From Gymnopilus junonius (lineage: Eukaryota; Basidiomycota; Agaricomycetes; Agaricales; Galerinaceae), in assembly GCA_015501075.1 (NCBI GenBank), contig JADNYJ010000002.1, positions 1 through 64,000 on the forward strand: DNA of 64,000 nucleotides, read 5' to 3'. How positions within the stretch are numbered: position 1 is the stretch's first letter; each line of letters starts with the position of its first letter. The translations under genes were made by a program, and so were the position numbers. Below, piece after piece: positions 31,270-41,848 of the stretch. Under the pieces are notes generated by a model, which was not told where the DNA came from, searched no databases, and saw only the letters and a list, made by a program, of their open reading frames with translations.

Positions 31270-31715
31270 AAGTAAAACAGAGTGTAGAAGTAGAGCTTGT
31301 ATCGACCAGAGATTATTTATTTAAATAGTTGTACATTATAATGGAATGGAAAACATGATCCGGGTGGCCGGGGTCGCGGAGGGCCCGAGTCATCGATTAC
31401 CTGATCAGATTGATCTCTCGATAAAAAAAATGGATTTGGAGGCAGTATAACTAGGACAAACATCCGCCATCTATCTTGTCCAACCCTCTTTTTTCTCAAC
31501 CACCATCTCCTCCTCTCCTTACACACACTCTCGCAAAACAAGTATGTCCTTTCCCCCCCTTCTTCCCCCTTCTCCCCCCCGCTTTTCTTCTCTCTGTCGC
31601 CGAGCGATGGATCCCCTCTGCTTCCTCCCGATGTCTCCATCTTTTTTCTTCTCATCGTGTGCGATCTTTGCGATCTCCGAATACTCACCTCTCTCTCCCC
31701 CAGAACTCTATTAAA
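31270..31715. other. TEF1 promoter and leader with a 5'-UTR intron
   Basis: The strong pyrimidine tract at about 31480-31700 and a gtatgt donor at 31541 with a cccccag acceptor ending at 31703 mark a leader intron, which is usual for fungal TEF1. The start codon follows 12 bases later. No separate gene was seen. Confidence 0.65.
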
Positions 31716-33579
31716 ATGGGAAAAGAGAAGACTCACGTTAACGTCGTCGGTATGTCTCTTATCTTATCCATCGTCGTCCCACGTATCCCTGACCATCAAT
31801 CCCCATCAGTCATCGGTCACGTCGACTCCGGCAAGTCCACCACTACTGGCCATTTGATCTACAAGTGCGGTGGTATCGATAAGCGTACCATCGAGAAGTT
31901 TGAGAAGGAGGCTGCTGAACTCGGAAAGGGTTCCTTCAAGTATGGTGCGTAAAATTTTTATGGCCTTGATGTCTTGCATTTCATGCTTAAAAATTTTCTC
32001 CTTGCAGCCTGGGTGCTCGATAAGCTAAAGGCTGAGCGTGAGCGTGGTATCACTATCGATATCGCCCTCTGGAAGTTCGAGACCCCCAAATTCATGGTCA
32101 CCGTAAGTTTTTTTTTCGGCGCTTTTGGGCGCTCTTGGAGCTTATCAGATGCTAAACTTGACTCTTTTTTTTAAGGTCATTGATGCCCCAGGACACCGTG
32201 ATTTCATCAAGAACATGATCACCGGTACCTCCCAGGCCGATTGCGCTATCCTCATCATCGCAGGTGGAACTGGTGAATTCGAGGCTGGTATCTCCAAGGA
32301 TGGCCAGACTCGCGAGCACGCTCTCCTTGCCTTCACCCTTGGTGTCCGTCAGCTCATCGTCGCCGTCAACAAGATGGACACCACCAAGGTAAGAAATTTT
32401 TCCCCTTTTTTTTAATCTCTGCAATTCTGACTTTTCCTGCCCTCTTGTAGTGGAGTGAGGACCGTTTCAACGAAATCGTCAAGGAAACCTCCACCTTCAT
32501 CAAGAAGGTCGGTTACAACCCCAAGGCCGTCGCTTTCGTGCCCATCTCCGGCTGGCACGGTGACAACATGTTGGAGGAGTCCACCAAGTGAGTTTTCTAG
32601 GGTCTGAAATCTTGTTGCAATTTTAATCTGTGTTTTAGCATGCCATGGTACAAGGGTTGGACCAAGGAGACCAAGGCTGGTGTCGTCAAGGGCAAGACCC
32701 TCCTCGATGCCATTGACGCCATCGAGCCCCCTGTTCGTCCCTCCGACAAGCCTCTCCGCCTCCCTCTCCAGGATGTATACAAGATCGGTGGTATCGGCAC
32801 AGTGCCCGTCGGTCGTGTTGAGACTGGTATCATCAAAGCCGGAATGGTCGTTACCTTCGCTCCCTCAAACGTCACCACTGAAGTCAAGTCAGTCGAAATG
32901 CATCACGAGCAGCTCGAGCAGGGTAACCCCGGTGACAACGTCGGCTTCAACGTCAAGTGAGTCTTTTCTTTCCTTGATGTTTTTTATTTTGGGCAATGTC
33001 TGACTTTGCCGTAGGAACGTCTCCGTCAAGGATATCCGCCGTGGAAACGTCGCCTCTGACTCCAAGAACGACCCCGCCAAGGAGGCCGCTTCCTTCAACG
33101 CCCAGGTTATCGTCCTTAACCACCCCGGTCAAATCGGTGCTGGCTACGCCCCCGTCCTCGATTGCCACACTGCTCACATTGCTTGCAAGTTCGCTGAGCT
33201 CATTGAGAAGATCGATCGCCGAACAGGTAAATCGATTGAGGCTGCTCCCAAGTTCGTCAAGTCTGGTGATGCCGCCATCGTCAAGCTCATCCCCAGCAAG
33301 CCTATGGTATGATCAGTATATAATCACCGTTTTCTTGACCCTCAACTGATCGTCTTCTAGTGTGTTGAGTCCTACAATGAGTACCCTCCTCTCGGTCGTT
33401 TCGCCGTCCGTGACATGAGGCAAACCGTTGCTGTCGGTATCATCAAGTCCGTCGACAAGACCGACAAGTCTGGTGGCAAGGGTTAGTTTTTTTTTTTCTT
33501 TTGCACCCTCGTCCTACATTCTAATTTTGTCTCCCTCTCAGTCACCAAGTCCGCTGAGAAGGCCGCCAAGAAGAAGTAA
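31716..33579 (+). CDS. TEF1: Translation elongation factor eEF1A
   Basis: About 460 residues with eight or so introns. [11 protein letters not shown] is spliced at 31750-31809 to [20 protein letters not shown] (P-loop). [16 protein letters not shown] carries the G3 motif and [11 protein letters not shown] the NKMD motif. Domains 2 and 3 show [37 protein letters not shown] and [20 protein letters not shown], and the lysine-rich end [12 protein letters not shown] stops at 33579. eEF1A delivers aminoacyl-tRNA to the ribosome. Codon choice is strongly biased to C-ending codons, as expected for a highly expressed gene. No frame breaks occur, in contrast to several neighbours. Confidence 0.98.
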
Positions 33580-33886
33580 ACTAGATGTAGAATTAGTGTA
33601 CAATTTTCTCATCTCTTCTGGTTTTCTTTTTCTTCTTTCATACTCAACATTTGCAACGTGTTTCATTGCTGTCTCATCATTTGTACTCATGATAACGAAG
33701 CCTTGGCGTCGATATATTTTTTTTCGCCACATGTCCCTCTATCGATGCTCCATAAAAAGAAAGCACAGTCATTACAGTGGCTTTTGTATTACCTAGACAA
33801 AGTGATAGATTGATTCACGGTGCACCGACAAGATTGACTGCTAAGCCTGTGTATTGAGAACATTGGAGAGGCCGTATTTTGTATAT
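33580..33886. other. Convergent 3' region of TEF1 and the hydrolase gene
   Basis: T-rich 3' flank shared by two converging genes. No coding or RNA feature was recognised. Confidence 0.5.
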
Positions 33887-35413
33887 TTAACAAATGTGCT
33901 CAGGCTGCGTGTTTTGCGGAACCTTGGGCCCAAGATCCCTTCCGACTGTTCGCTCAAAGACCTCCATCATGAATGTGAAGAGAGACCTCGTCAATGCCGC
34001 GTCCCATCTTCCTTTGGACTGTTCATCGCGTACAAATGCATGCTGGGCCTGCACCTCCAGGAACTGATAATAATGGTTGGGTCAATTTCTCTTGTCTATA
34101 CAAGCCAACTGTATAAGGCATTGTATATATGAAACTCACCGAAACTGGGATGTTTGCATCCTCTAGTGTTTTTCTAATAAGATCTCGTCCCTCGCGAGGG
34201 ACGTGCGTGTCCTGCCATAAATCAGCATCGCATGAATAAGGTTCTATGCAACGTTTCTTGTACCAGTCATACCTGTTTGCCAAATATCATCTTCCCCGAC
34301 GGTTAGAATTGTTTGGAGACGAGTTTCCTGAAAAGCATACCACAAGCTCTCCCTTTCCGTTTAAATCCCCGTTGCGGACCTTTATCAATGAGTCGTCGCT
34401 CTTTCCTTTGCCAAGTGTGGCGCTATGGATGTCAGTACCGAAAAAGCATACGGAAGCGAGCACGCGTGGGTCAAAAGCAGCCTATAGTATATAAGGACCG
34501 GGCCCGAGTGCAAGAAGGAACTAGCTTGCCCTGAATGTCTAAATATGACAGCCGTAATGGGATCAGCTGCCGGAGCCGAGACTCTGAATGGACTTTGTGG
34601 CGCACTAGATGACCTCCCAGACACATTCCAGTGGCTGTGCGACGGAGTTAAACGCTGAAATTTCAGGATGGTGAGACAGCAATCTTACCGGCTATCCTGC
34701 CGTTGCAGTTGTTGAGCGAAGTAAGAAGGTCAATGGAAAGAGTTGCATCCTTGAGAGTATTTAGCCCCTACAAGGCTATGTAGGATTGATTCAAGCTGAT
34801 GCCCACTTCATCATACGCTTCCAACTCTTTCTCGATCTACAATCCGGTTCGTCAGTTGCTCTTTCATCTGCACAGGGGATTTTTCATACCTTGTACTTGT
34901 TTCCCCTGTCAGTCCCTAGTAAGAGTGATAAATGCTAGCTGAGGGTATGCTCTATATCATGTTTGGCTCGGAGCTTCACCTTCTACATCGTATGGAATTG
35001 CTTCAGGGCCTTCGAACTCATGGTATACAGAAGGGCAAGCTGATAGATTCTCGTCAGGACGGAGGACGGTTAGCTATTATTGACCATGAGTCGCACCGAC
35101 AACAAATCCTTGGCTAGCAATCTGTCCTGCGAAACGTTCTACAGGACCAGTCACTTGGTAGATCTCACTGTCACCCAGTAAACACGCTATATGGGTATAT
35201 TTTCAAAGAATGCGTGCCTGAAGACCACAACTCCTGTATAGATCGCATGAGATCACAGAACTTGCGATGGAAGATACGAAAGAAAATAAACGAACCAGGA
35301 AACTTTGCCTGAGGATAGTCAGGAACGACGGGTGAGATAACAAATATCCTTATAGGCCTCCCGTCTGGGTGAAGCTTTGTAGGAACGTCGTGGAATGTCT
35401 TGTTAATGAGCAT
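33887..35413 (-). CDS. Dienelactone hydrolase-family protein
   Basis: About 270 residues spread over about nine short exons. MLINKTFHDVPTKLHPDGRP is followed by FVISPVVPDYPQAKFPG, then IASQGFVVACPSVYHEFEGP, LSIDLLTSLNNCNGRI, TGMCLGGHL (the nucleophile elbow with cysteine, as in classic dienelactone hydrolase), AAFDPRVLASVCFFGTDIH, QDTHVPREGRDLIRKTLEDA (the aspartate region) and EVQAQHAFVRDE (the catalytic histidine). It stops at 33887. The Cys-Asp-His triad is therefore complete. It is an alpha/beta-hydrolase of the cytosol acting on an unknown ester or lactone. Exon joins were read by eye and some small exons may be off by a few bases. Confidence 0.88.
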
Positions 35414-35598
35414 AGTTTAGAGAGGACTGATGAGTACGAGATCAGGATCAGATAATCCAAAAATAGTTACTCCCCTGTTTATACGTGATGTAGGTAGATC
35501 ACGTAAGCACCACCAACGTGCGTAGTCGTCGATCCGTCACTACTTGAACTTGCAAACATCATCATGGATGCAAATTTTCCCTCTCTCGTCCTGCTCAT

Positions 35599-36454
35599 AT
35601 GGCGCTTAAAGAGGCTCGCATTCGTACCTATGCTACCGCGGACCAGAAACTGGTTCTCTTCATGATCGGAAAGGCTAACATGCAAGCCCTAGCGATTGCG
35701 AACAACAGGGGCAAGTTTTCTATTTTCCACAATTCTCCGGTTTCTTAACAGAACTACAGTCTATACGAACCCTTTGACCGTCGCCATTTGGCTTGCTCTG
35801 TCATCTATAATGATACAGCTTTTGGGCTGGTGGCCTAGGGAACAGCATGGTTGGCTGGAGTACTTGAAGCCCTTGCCCGCTCTCGCGTCGTGTGCTGTGC
35901 CAATTATGTTTTTAGTGGATTGGTGTGTAATGCACGCGACTCAAGTAGATTGTCGCACTTATGCTTGATTGCGCAGGATAAATCGGCCGCATTTCGAAGA
36001 CCTGACGCAAGAGGTCATACGCCATTCTGATGTTCTCAATATCCAGACATACTACTCCAAACCCCCTGCGTCAGGCTTTTGGCTGCTAGAATACGGAAAT
36101 GATTTTGTGGGGCTGATCGCCGTAGACGCATCTCAGCCAACAGAACGGCGACCGAAAGGCGAAAACAGGCCACCTAAAACTGCTCTCATTCGCCATTTCT
36201 ACGTCGAGGAGGCATATCGAGGAGCTTATATCCAAGATGACCTTCTCACTCACGCGATAAACCATGCTTTTAATGCTGATCCAAAGCTGGAACGTATTGA
36301 AGCGCTTGAGTCGCCCTTGATTACTTACGTTCGTAAGTCTCTGCGATCGGCCGGGTTTGAGCCCGGCTCTACCACGAGACAAGTCGGTATCCTTAGATGG
36401 AATATGGGAACACGTTACCTGGAGAGAGAAAAGTGGTCCAAGAAGAGCAATTAG
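35599..36454 (+). CDS. Membrane-anchored GNAT-like N-acetyltransferase
   Basis: About 260 residues in three exons. MALKEARIRTYATADQKLV opens with an N-terminal GNAT strand. Two hydrophobic stretches follow (TVAIWLALSSIMIQLLGWWP and PALASCAVPIMFLVDW), inserted in the fold as in NAT8-like membrane enzymes. The C-terminal acetyltransferase part includes YYSKPPASGFWLLEYGNDFV, GLIAVDASQ, TALIRHFYVEEAYRGAYIQD and VRKSLRSAGFEPG, ending at 36454. The first intron (35711-35759) begins with GC instead of GT and only this junction restores the frame (NNRVYTNPL). The substrate is unknown. The family is common in mushrooms. Confidence 0.75.
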
Positions 36455-36576
36455 CGTATTGTACACTTGCCGTAGTATTACCCCGTAATTTACTGTCGAA
36501 TTGTAATGGATGTTTTATGGGTGGCTATTTTTGTTCCTGTTTTATTTAGATCAAAGCATGTCCGGAATCTTTCAAG

Positions 36577-37834
36577 ATGGCACTCCTCACTTCAGTCCTG
36601 AACGACGATCCTCACAAACACCCTTTGCTGATTCTACAGTCGTCTTTGGCTCAAACAAGCTTGTCCATCGTCCGACATGTTCTAGCCGCCGGCAGTTCAG
36701 GGTCTACTCGTAGAAATGTGCTCTTCTGCCTGCTTTATCCTCCATCTAGTTTGATAGATTCCAAGATACTTGACGTTGTCGAAGTTTATGATTGGACCGA
36801 CCACGTACCAGGGTACCATGATCTTGATACTCGATCAGAAATACTCGCTATCGTCGAGAAACGTACGTCACGATAGCTTTGGTTTTTCGCTTAGTCTTTT
36901 ATTCTGCTCCATTTTCAGTGGTAGAAGGATCCTCAGATCCATTGAATATCGTAATCGACTCTGCGGATACTCTAGTAGAGGATGATTCTTCCCCGTCGAA
37001 GACGTATAAATTCTTGTCAACGCTATACGAGGTCGTGAAAAGGCATAAACGTGAGAGCCACATCGTCATTGTCTTTAGAATCCTTTCACAAGAATAACAA
37101 TGCAGATTCTCGTTTAATTATACATTCCCAATCGCCCTCGAACCTCCTACCCCTCATCACACAAACCAGCTTTTCCTCGTCTCTCGCGCATGTAATAACT
37201 CATCCTACGGCCCTCATTGCCCATCTAGCGATTGACTTTCTAATGCCACCTCCTCCCTTGTCTCCACTTCCAAAATTCTGGAGCGTGTTTATTCCAGTCA
37301 GCGAGCGGATACATGATACAGAGCGCTTGGTCTTTGGAACGGGGGGCGAGGGCAGTGGCTATCCCTCAGAGTTTGTCGTGGAAGTGATTGTGAGAGAAGG
37401 TGTTGGAAGAAAACGAGGTGTGGAACGCATTCTGGAGGCTTGGTCTTCTACACTAGAAGGACCATGCGAATTGACGGTCCTTGAAAGTCTGAAAAAATAT
37501 GCGGAGAAGCCAAAAGAGGTAAGAAAGAGAGCAGTTTGATATAGAATATTCTGATGTGTTATTTTCAGTACGCACAGAGCGCGGCGCCTGATCCTACTCA
37601 AAATCTGTCTTTCAACTTAAATCTGACCACTTCTCAACAAGAGTCTCGAGCTCAGGTTCCTTTACCTTACACTCATGATGGTAAATACATTTTCACCACA
37701 TAGGATGACCATATGCTCATGCCACAAATACAGGCAAACCTATTATAAGCAATCCACCTGCTGCGATTTTCTATGATCCAGATTCTGCAGATGACCTTGA
37801 CGATGATGACCCAGATGAAGACCTGGACATATAA
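36577..37834 (+). CDS. ELP5: Elongator complex subunit Elp5
   Basis: About 360 residues in five exons. MALLTSVLNDDPHKHPLLIL starts a RecA-like ATPase fold, with NIVIDSADTLVEDD in the position of the Walker B strand, SLAHVITHPTALIAHLAIDF, and after the last introns the end motif VPLPYTHDGKPI followed by AAIFYDPDSADDLDDDDPDE, a very acidic C-terminus typical of fungal Elp5/Iki1. Elp4-5-6 form the hexameric ring of Elongator, which modifies wobble uridines of tRNA. It ends at 37834, about 125 bases from the converging minus-strand gene. Confidence 0.85.
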
Positions 37835-37958
37835 ATTACTTTAATTACTTTCTCTCCACCAAAAAGAGGCTAATACACTTAGTTGTACAAACTCCCTTTT
37901 TCCTTTGTTTAGAAATGAAATAGCAGTTACTGAGGCGAGGCAGTTTATCCAGCAAGAA

Positions 37959-38579
37959 TTAGTGCGTAGAAATGATAGATGATGCCTGTTGACGCCGATA
38001 AGAGCGAGAATTGAATGTGCCGAGACTCTGGGGAACCGAGGTATTAGATCCTGAAGCCTGTCCAGCAAAGGCGGGCATAGAAAAACGACGCCCGGAACGG
38101 ATTTCTGTCGATGTCCTGGGCATAGCCTGATAGCCATAAGGATGTATGCCGTCCATACTGGCGGAAGGATGGTTGCGAGCAACTTCAGTTGTGGAAGAAT
38201 GTGCAGTAGACGGTGCAGACATCTGTGTTGACCTGTGAAACTTTCTGAAGGACCATGATGTCCTCGACGATGGAGAAAAGAGTGTATTGACGGCAGGTGG
38301 TGTTCCTGTATCTTCGTCCGATGCATCACCAAGAGATTTAGAATGGATGGGTACGACGGGGTCCTGTTTCTCATCTGGGAGTACCTGTGTTCGCTTCGAT
38401 CCTCTCGAAATAATCAAATTTTTGAACTTGCTGTATAAAAACTTTGTTTTCTTGATTACATTGTTCGACTTTGGTTGGCCTTGAGCGTGAGGTGGATATC
38501 CGAGATCAGTGTGGCTAAAGAGAGTTTCCTGTTGAGGTAGCGCGGTGTTTATCGTTTTATTAGATCTTTGGGTAGTCAT
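37959..38579 (-). CDS. Serine-rich protein of unknown function (possibly the 3' half of the next gene)
   Basis: A single 206-residue open frame from MTTQRSNKTINT at 38579 to 37959. It is hydrophilic, with a lysine-rich patch (NNVIKKTKFLYSKFKNLII) and serine/threonine-rich flanks. No domain was recognised. The same frame stays open 250 bases upstream (SITSSLPFNSIPHHSS and onward), directly abutting the end of the upstream serine-rich frame. One added base near 38688 would fuse the two into a single protein of about 480 residues. Given similar breaks elsewhere in this window, a single gene is a real possibility. Confidence 0.5.
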   Translation of the reverse strand: MTTQRSNKTINTALPQQETLFSHTDLGYPPHAQGQPKSNNVIKKTKFLYSKFKNLIISRGSKRTQVLPDEKQDPVVPIHSKSLGDASDEDTGTPPAVNTLFSPSSRTSWSFRKFHRSTQMSAPSTAHSSTTEVARNHPSASMDGIHPYGYQAMPRTSTEIRSGRRFSMPAFAGQASGSNTSVPQSLGTFNSRSYRRQQASSIISTH

Positions 38580-38674
38580 GTCTGTATGAATGTCGTAGAA
38601 TGTATTTCCTTGATGAGAGTTGGTTGAAGAATGATGGGGGATAGAATTAAATGGCAATGAAGAGGTGATAGACG

Positions 38675-39543
38675 TTAGGTATCGCTCGAGGATTTCGCCG
38701 TTTTGGGGGAGGTGTCGGATAATTCTGACGATAAAGAAAGCGATGAACGGGAAGTACTGGACTCTGTCGAGGTCAAAGCGGGTTCCAAAGAAAGGGTCCA
38801 TGGGTCATCACCGCTTGGCTGAGAGAAACCGAAGGAATTGGAATTATTTGCTGCATTGATAGGTCTCCGATGTATCGACCTTGGATTCGTGGATGAGGTA
38901 GGATTATGGGGACGAGGTACACTTTCTGAGGACATGGTGTAGTTCTTATCGAAATGCGCATAATCCGAATAACTCGAATGAAGAGAATCCTGGTCAGGTA
39001 CGTTTTTCCTGAAAACTACAGAGCGACTGCTGCAGCTTGAAGAACTCCGTCGGGAACTAGACGACGCTCCTCTTTCAAAATCCGACGAGCTAGATTCTGC
39101 TTGTACCGAGCAACTAGACGATACATTACTCATATCCGAGGCTAAGTGCGGATGCTCAGGCATATGAATGCCGCACGAGGTTGAAGCTTCAGAAGGAACA
39201 TCATAAGGCAGAGGAACACCGGGTTGCGAAAGCCCTTTGAGTTTCAAGCTTAGCTTTGAGGGATGAGCCTCTTGCTCTGTGCTAAGAGCAACAACGATGC
39301 CATTTTCGTATTGAAGAGTTTCTTTGTCACGAGGTAGCTAGATAGGTTCATTAGAAGGACGCCGGGCGAATTGACAACATTCTTTACGCACTGTCAGATC
39401 GCCGTCCTACTCGCCCAATATGAATTAGCTTTTGGAGAAAGAATGTACAGTAACAGGACTGACCTGATGAGATGTAGTGCTATAGAAGTCATCTGAGTTG
39501 TGGACTCTCCGTCGGAGCTACAAGCAGAGACTGAACCAGCCAT
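38675..39543 (-). CDS. Serine-rich protein of unknown function
   Basis: The likely start is MAGSVSACSSDGESTTQMT at 39543, although the frame is open to 39636. Two short introns precede LPRDKETLQYENGIVVALST, then LSLKLKGLSQPGVPLPYDV and a long serine tract (ERGASSSSRRSSSSCSSRS). The frame ends after SDTSPKTAKSSSDT at 38675. The junction between the first two exons does not keep phase with any good donor and acceptor pair, and a seven-base C run lies just upstream, so an indel may be present. No domain was recognised. It is divergent from a small plus-strand frame. Confidence 0.5.
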
Positions 39544-39654
39544 AGACACTCTACGAGCGGGCTGGCTGGGGGGGTCAAATATATAATTTCCTCCGCCGAA
39601 GAGAATCGCCCGGTAGTTTGGGGAGTGCAGATGCATTTAAGGCGTCCCACTTCA

Positions 39655-39897
39655 ATGCCGGGACAGTCCAAGCAGAAGACCAAGCGCCAGGGAGTACCAG
39701 TGAAGAGGGACGGGTATCCGACTCCATTAGAATGTCAGTGGAGGTCACTGGAAGAGAAAGACCATGCAAGAGAGTGGATTCAGCGCATGGCATTGACGGA
39801 AGAATTACAGGACGTCAAGATTAGACTCCTAATAGAAATACTAAAAGCGCGTCGAATGTCACGTGTATGCATAAAGTTGGCTTTCTCGGAATTCTAG
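39655..39897 (+). CDS. Small charged hypothetical protein
   Basis: An 80-residue frame (MPGQSKQKTKRQGVPVKRDG start) with a predicted amphipathic helical middle (EEKDHAREWIQRMALTEELQ). The upstream frame is open to 39625. It sits head-to-head with the serine-rich gene, overlapping its longest possible leader. The composition looks coding, unlike most shadow frames here, but no family was recognised. A CACGTG box lies inside its 3' end at 39860-39865. Confidence 0.3.
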   Translation: MPGQSKQKTKRQGVPVKRDGYPTPLECQWRSLEEKDHAREWIQRMALTEELQDVKIRLLIEILKARRMSRVCIKLAFSEF

Positions 39898-39994
39898 TTG
39901 GCTCTTGCTATCTAAGTATCTAGAGTAACATTCTTCTATGAAGGGTGACTTGATAAATAGAACGGGTGAAGTTCCGTAAGAGAAGCCTCCTTTT

Positions 39995-41558
39995 TTAGAG
40001 CTTGCCTCTGACGGCCGCGTCAACGCTTTGAGCAAAGTACTCGATGTTGCCGCTGTTCAAGCCGGCCATCGAAATGCGGCCATTAGAGGTCATGTAGACG
40101 TGTGCCTTTTCAGCAAGGACCTTAGTTTGAGGTGGGGTAAGACCAGTGAAGCTGGGAATCAAAAAAGTTTAGCGACATCAGAAAAGCGGAGCTTATAACT
40201 ATATTTTTCTCACCTGAACATTCCGATTTGGCTCTTGATGTGACCCCATTCACCAGGAGTGGAAAGATCTTTCTGCAGGGTGTTGTAAAGTTTCTCCCTC
40301 ATGCTGATGATGCGGTCCGCCATTCCCTTGACTTCAGTTTCCCATTGGGCGTACAGTTCAATGCTGCTCAGAATGGCGTTGGCAATCCTAGCACCGTGAA
40401 TGGGAGGGTTGGAGTACATGGGGCGAATGACAATCTTCAATTGACTGTCGACGCGAGCCTTCTCCTCAGGGTTAGCTGTTGTAAGGGAGAAAGCACCGAC
40501 ACGCTCGCCGTACAAGCCCATGTTCTTAGCGAACGACTGGGCGAGAGCGATCTGATGACCTTCAGAAACAAAGTGCCGGACAGCAAAGGCATCTCTGGTG
40601 GTTGAACCAGATGCGAAGCCTTGGTAGGCCATGTCGAAGAAGGGGAAGAGCTTCTTTTCCTTGACGATGTCAGAGATTTCACGCCATTGCTCTGGTGTAG
40701 GGTCAATGCCAGTAGGGTTGTGAGCACAAGCGTGGAGTAAAACGATGGATTGCTCGTCAGCGGCCTGAAAGAAAATGAGAAAACATTGGCCAAGTAAATC
40801 TATTGCTGCCTTTACCTTCAAGTCGGCCTTGAGACCCTCAAAGTCAAGCCCGACGGTCTCCTTGTTGAAGTACTTGTATGATCGTACTTCAAGCCCCGAG
40901 TCCTGGAAAAGAGGAATGTGGTTTCCCCAGGTAGGAGTTGGGAGGTAGATTGCTTTGGAGTGAGGGTAGTGACGAGCAAGGAACGCGCCTCCAATACGGA
41001 GCGCGCCAGTGCCAGAGATCGATTGCGTAACAGCGACCTACATTTTTGTACTAGGTCAGGGCGGATAGAGGAATATGAACTGAACCTAAACTGACCGAGC
41101 CTTGCTTGATAGGGTTACTTTCAGCACCATACGCCAGGAGGGCGGCGTTCTTGGTGAATTCAGGAAGACCAGTAATAGGCAGGTATTCCTTATCAGGGTT
41201 CGAAGCGCGAACAAGTTCTTCGGCCTAGAGGAAAAATCAACATGCAGCAAAAATTCGGCAAGGTACAGTTCGTGACTCACCATTTTGACACTCGGCAAAA
41301 TATAGGGTTTGCCCTGTTCGTCGCGGTAAGCACCGACACCAAGATTGATCTTTCGTGGGTCCTTGTCGGCTTTGAAGGCTTCGGAGACCCCTAAAGGCAG
41401 ACATGAGAAGATGTAACAAAAAAGTAAAAAGAAGGGAAGAACCTACCAAGAATGGGATCAGGAGGGCCAGCTGGTACAGCGGACCAGGTGGAAACGGAAC
41501 GGAGTGCGTTGGCAGTGACTCCGAGTGCAGAACGGCGAGCTAAAGCAGAGCCGAGCAT
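39995..41558 (-). CDS. Mitochondrial aspartate aminotransferase
   Basis: About 425 residues. [20 protein letters not shown] at 41558 is an arginine-rich mitochondrial presequence. Class I aminotransferase motifs follow: [63 protein letters not shown] (substrate-binding Asn), [14 protein letters not shown] (cofactor Asp/Tyr), [17 protein letters not shown] with the PLP-lysine, and [15 protein letters not shown] with the carboxylate-binding arginine region near [11 protein letters not shown]. It stops at 39995. It converts aspartate and 2-oxoglutarate to oxaloacetate and glutamate, serving the malate-aspartate shuttle. It is divergently paired with the aspartyl-tRNA synthetase gene. Confidence 0.96.
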
Positions 41559-41848
41559 TTTTTGAAGAAATAAAGACGAATTAAGTATACAGGGGGGTAT
41601 TCAAGAAAGTGGGGGTGAGGAAGAAAAGGCAGACGAGTCAGTCGGAGGTATACAAGAAATCTGCTGGTGGCCTGCGGGGTTAAATGTCGGTAACAAACAC
41701 GTTCATCGGCTTTTGGACCTCCGGAGCGGCGGTTCCTTCCGAAAATCTAATCTAATCTTTATTTTGATTTTGATCACATACTTTTCTCAAAATCGGTGAC
41801 TCGATCCTCACTCTAACCTGTCATCATCGCTCTCTTGTAGCAATTGAA
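41559..41848. promoter_or_regulatory. Shared divergent promoter of aspartate aminotransferase and AspRS
   Basis: The 290 bases between the two start codons must drive both genes. No TATA box is clear. A pyrimidine/adenine-rich core lies around 41745-41790. Confidence 0.6.

Noticed and set aside
31480..31700. Open frame (158 residues) running into TEF1
   Set aside because: It reads through the pyrimidine-rich leader and the 5'-UTR intron of TEF1 and joins its first exon only by chance.
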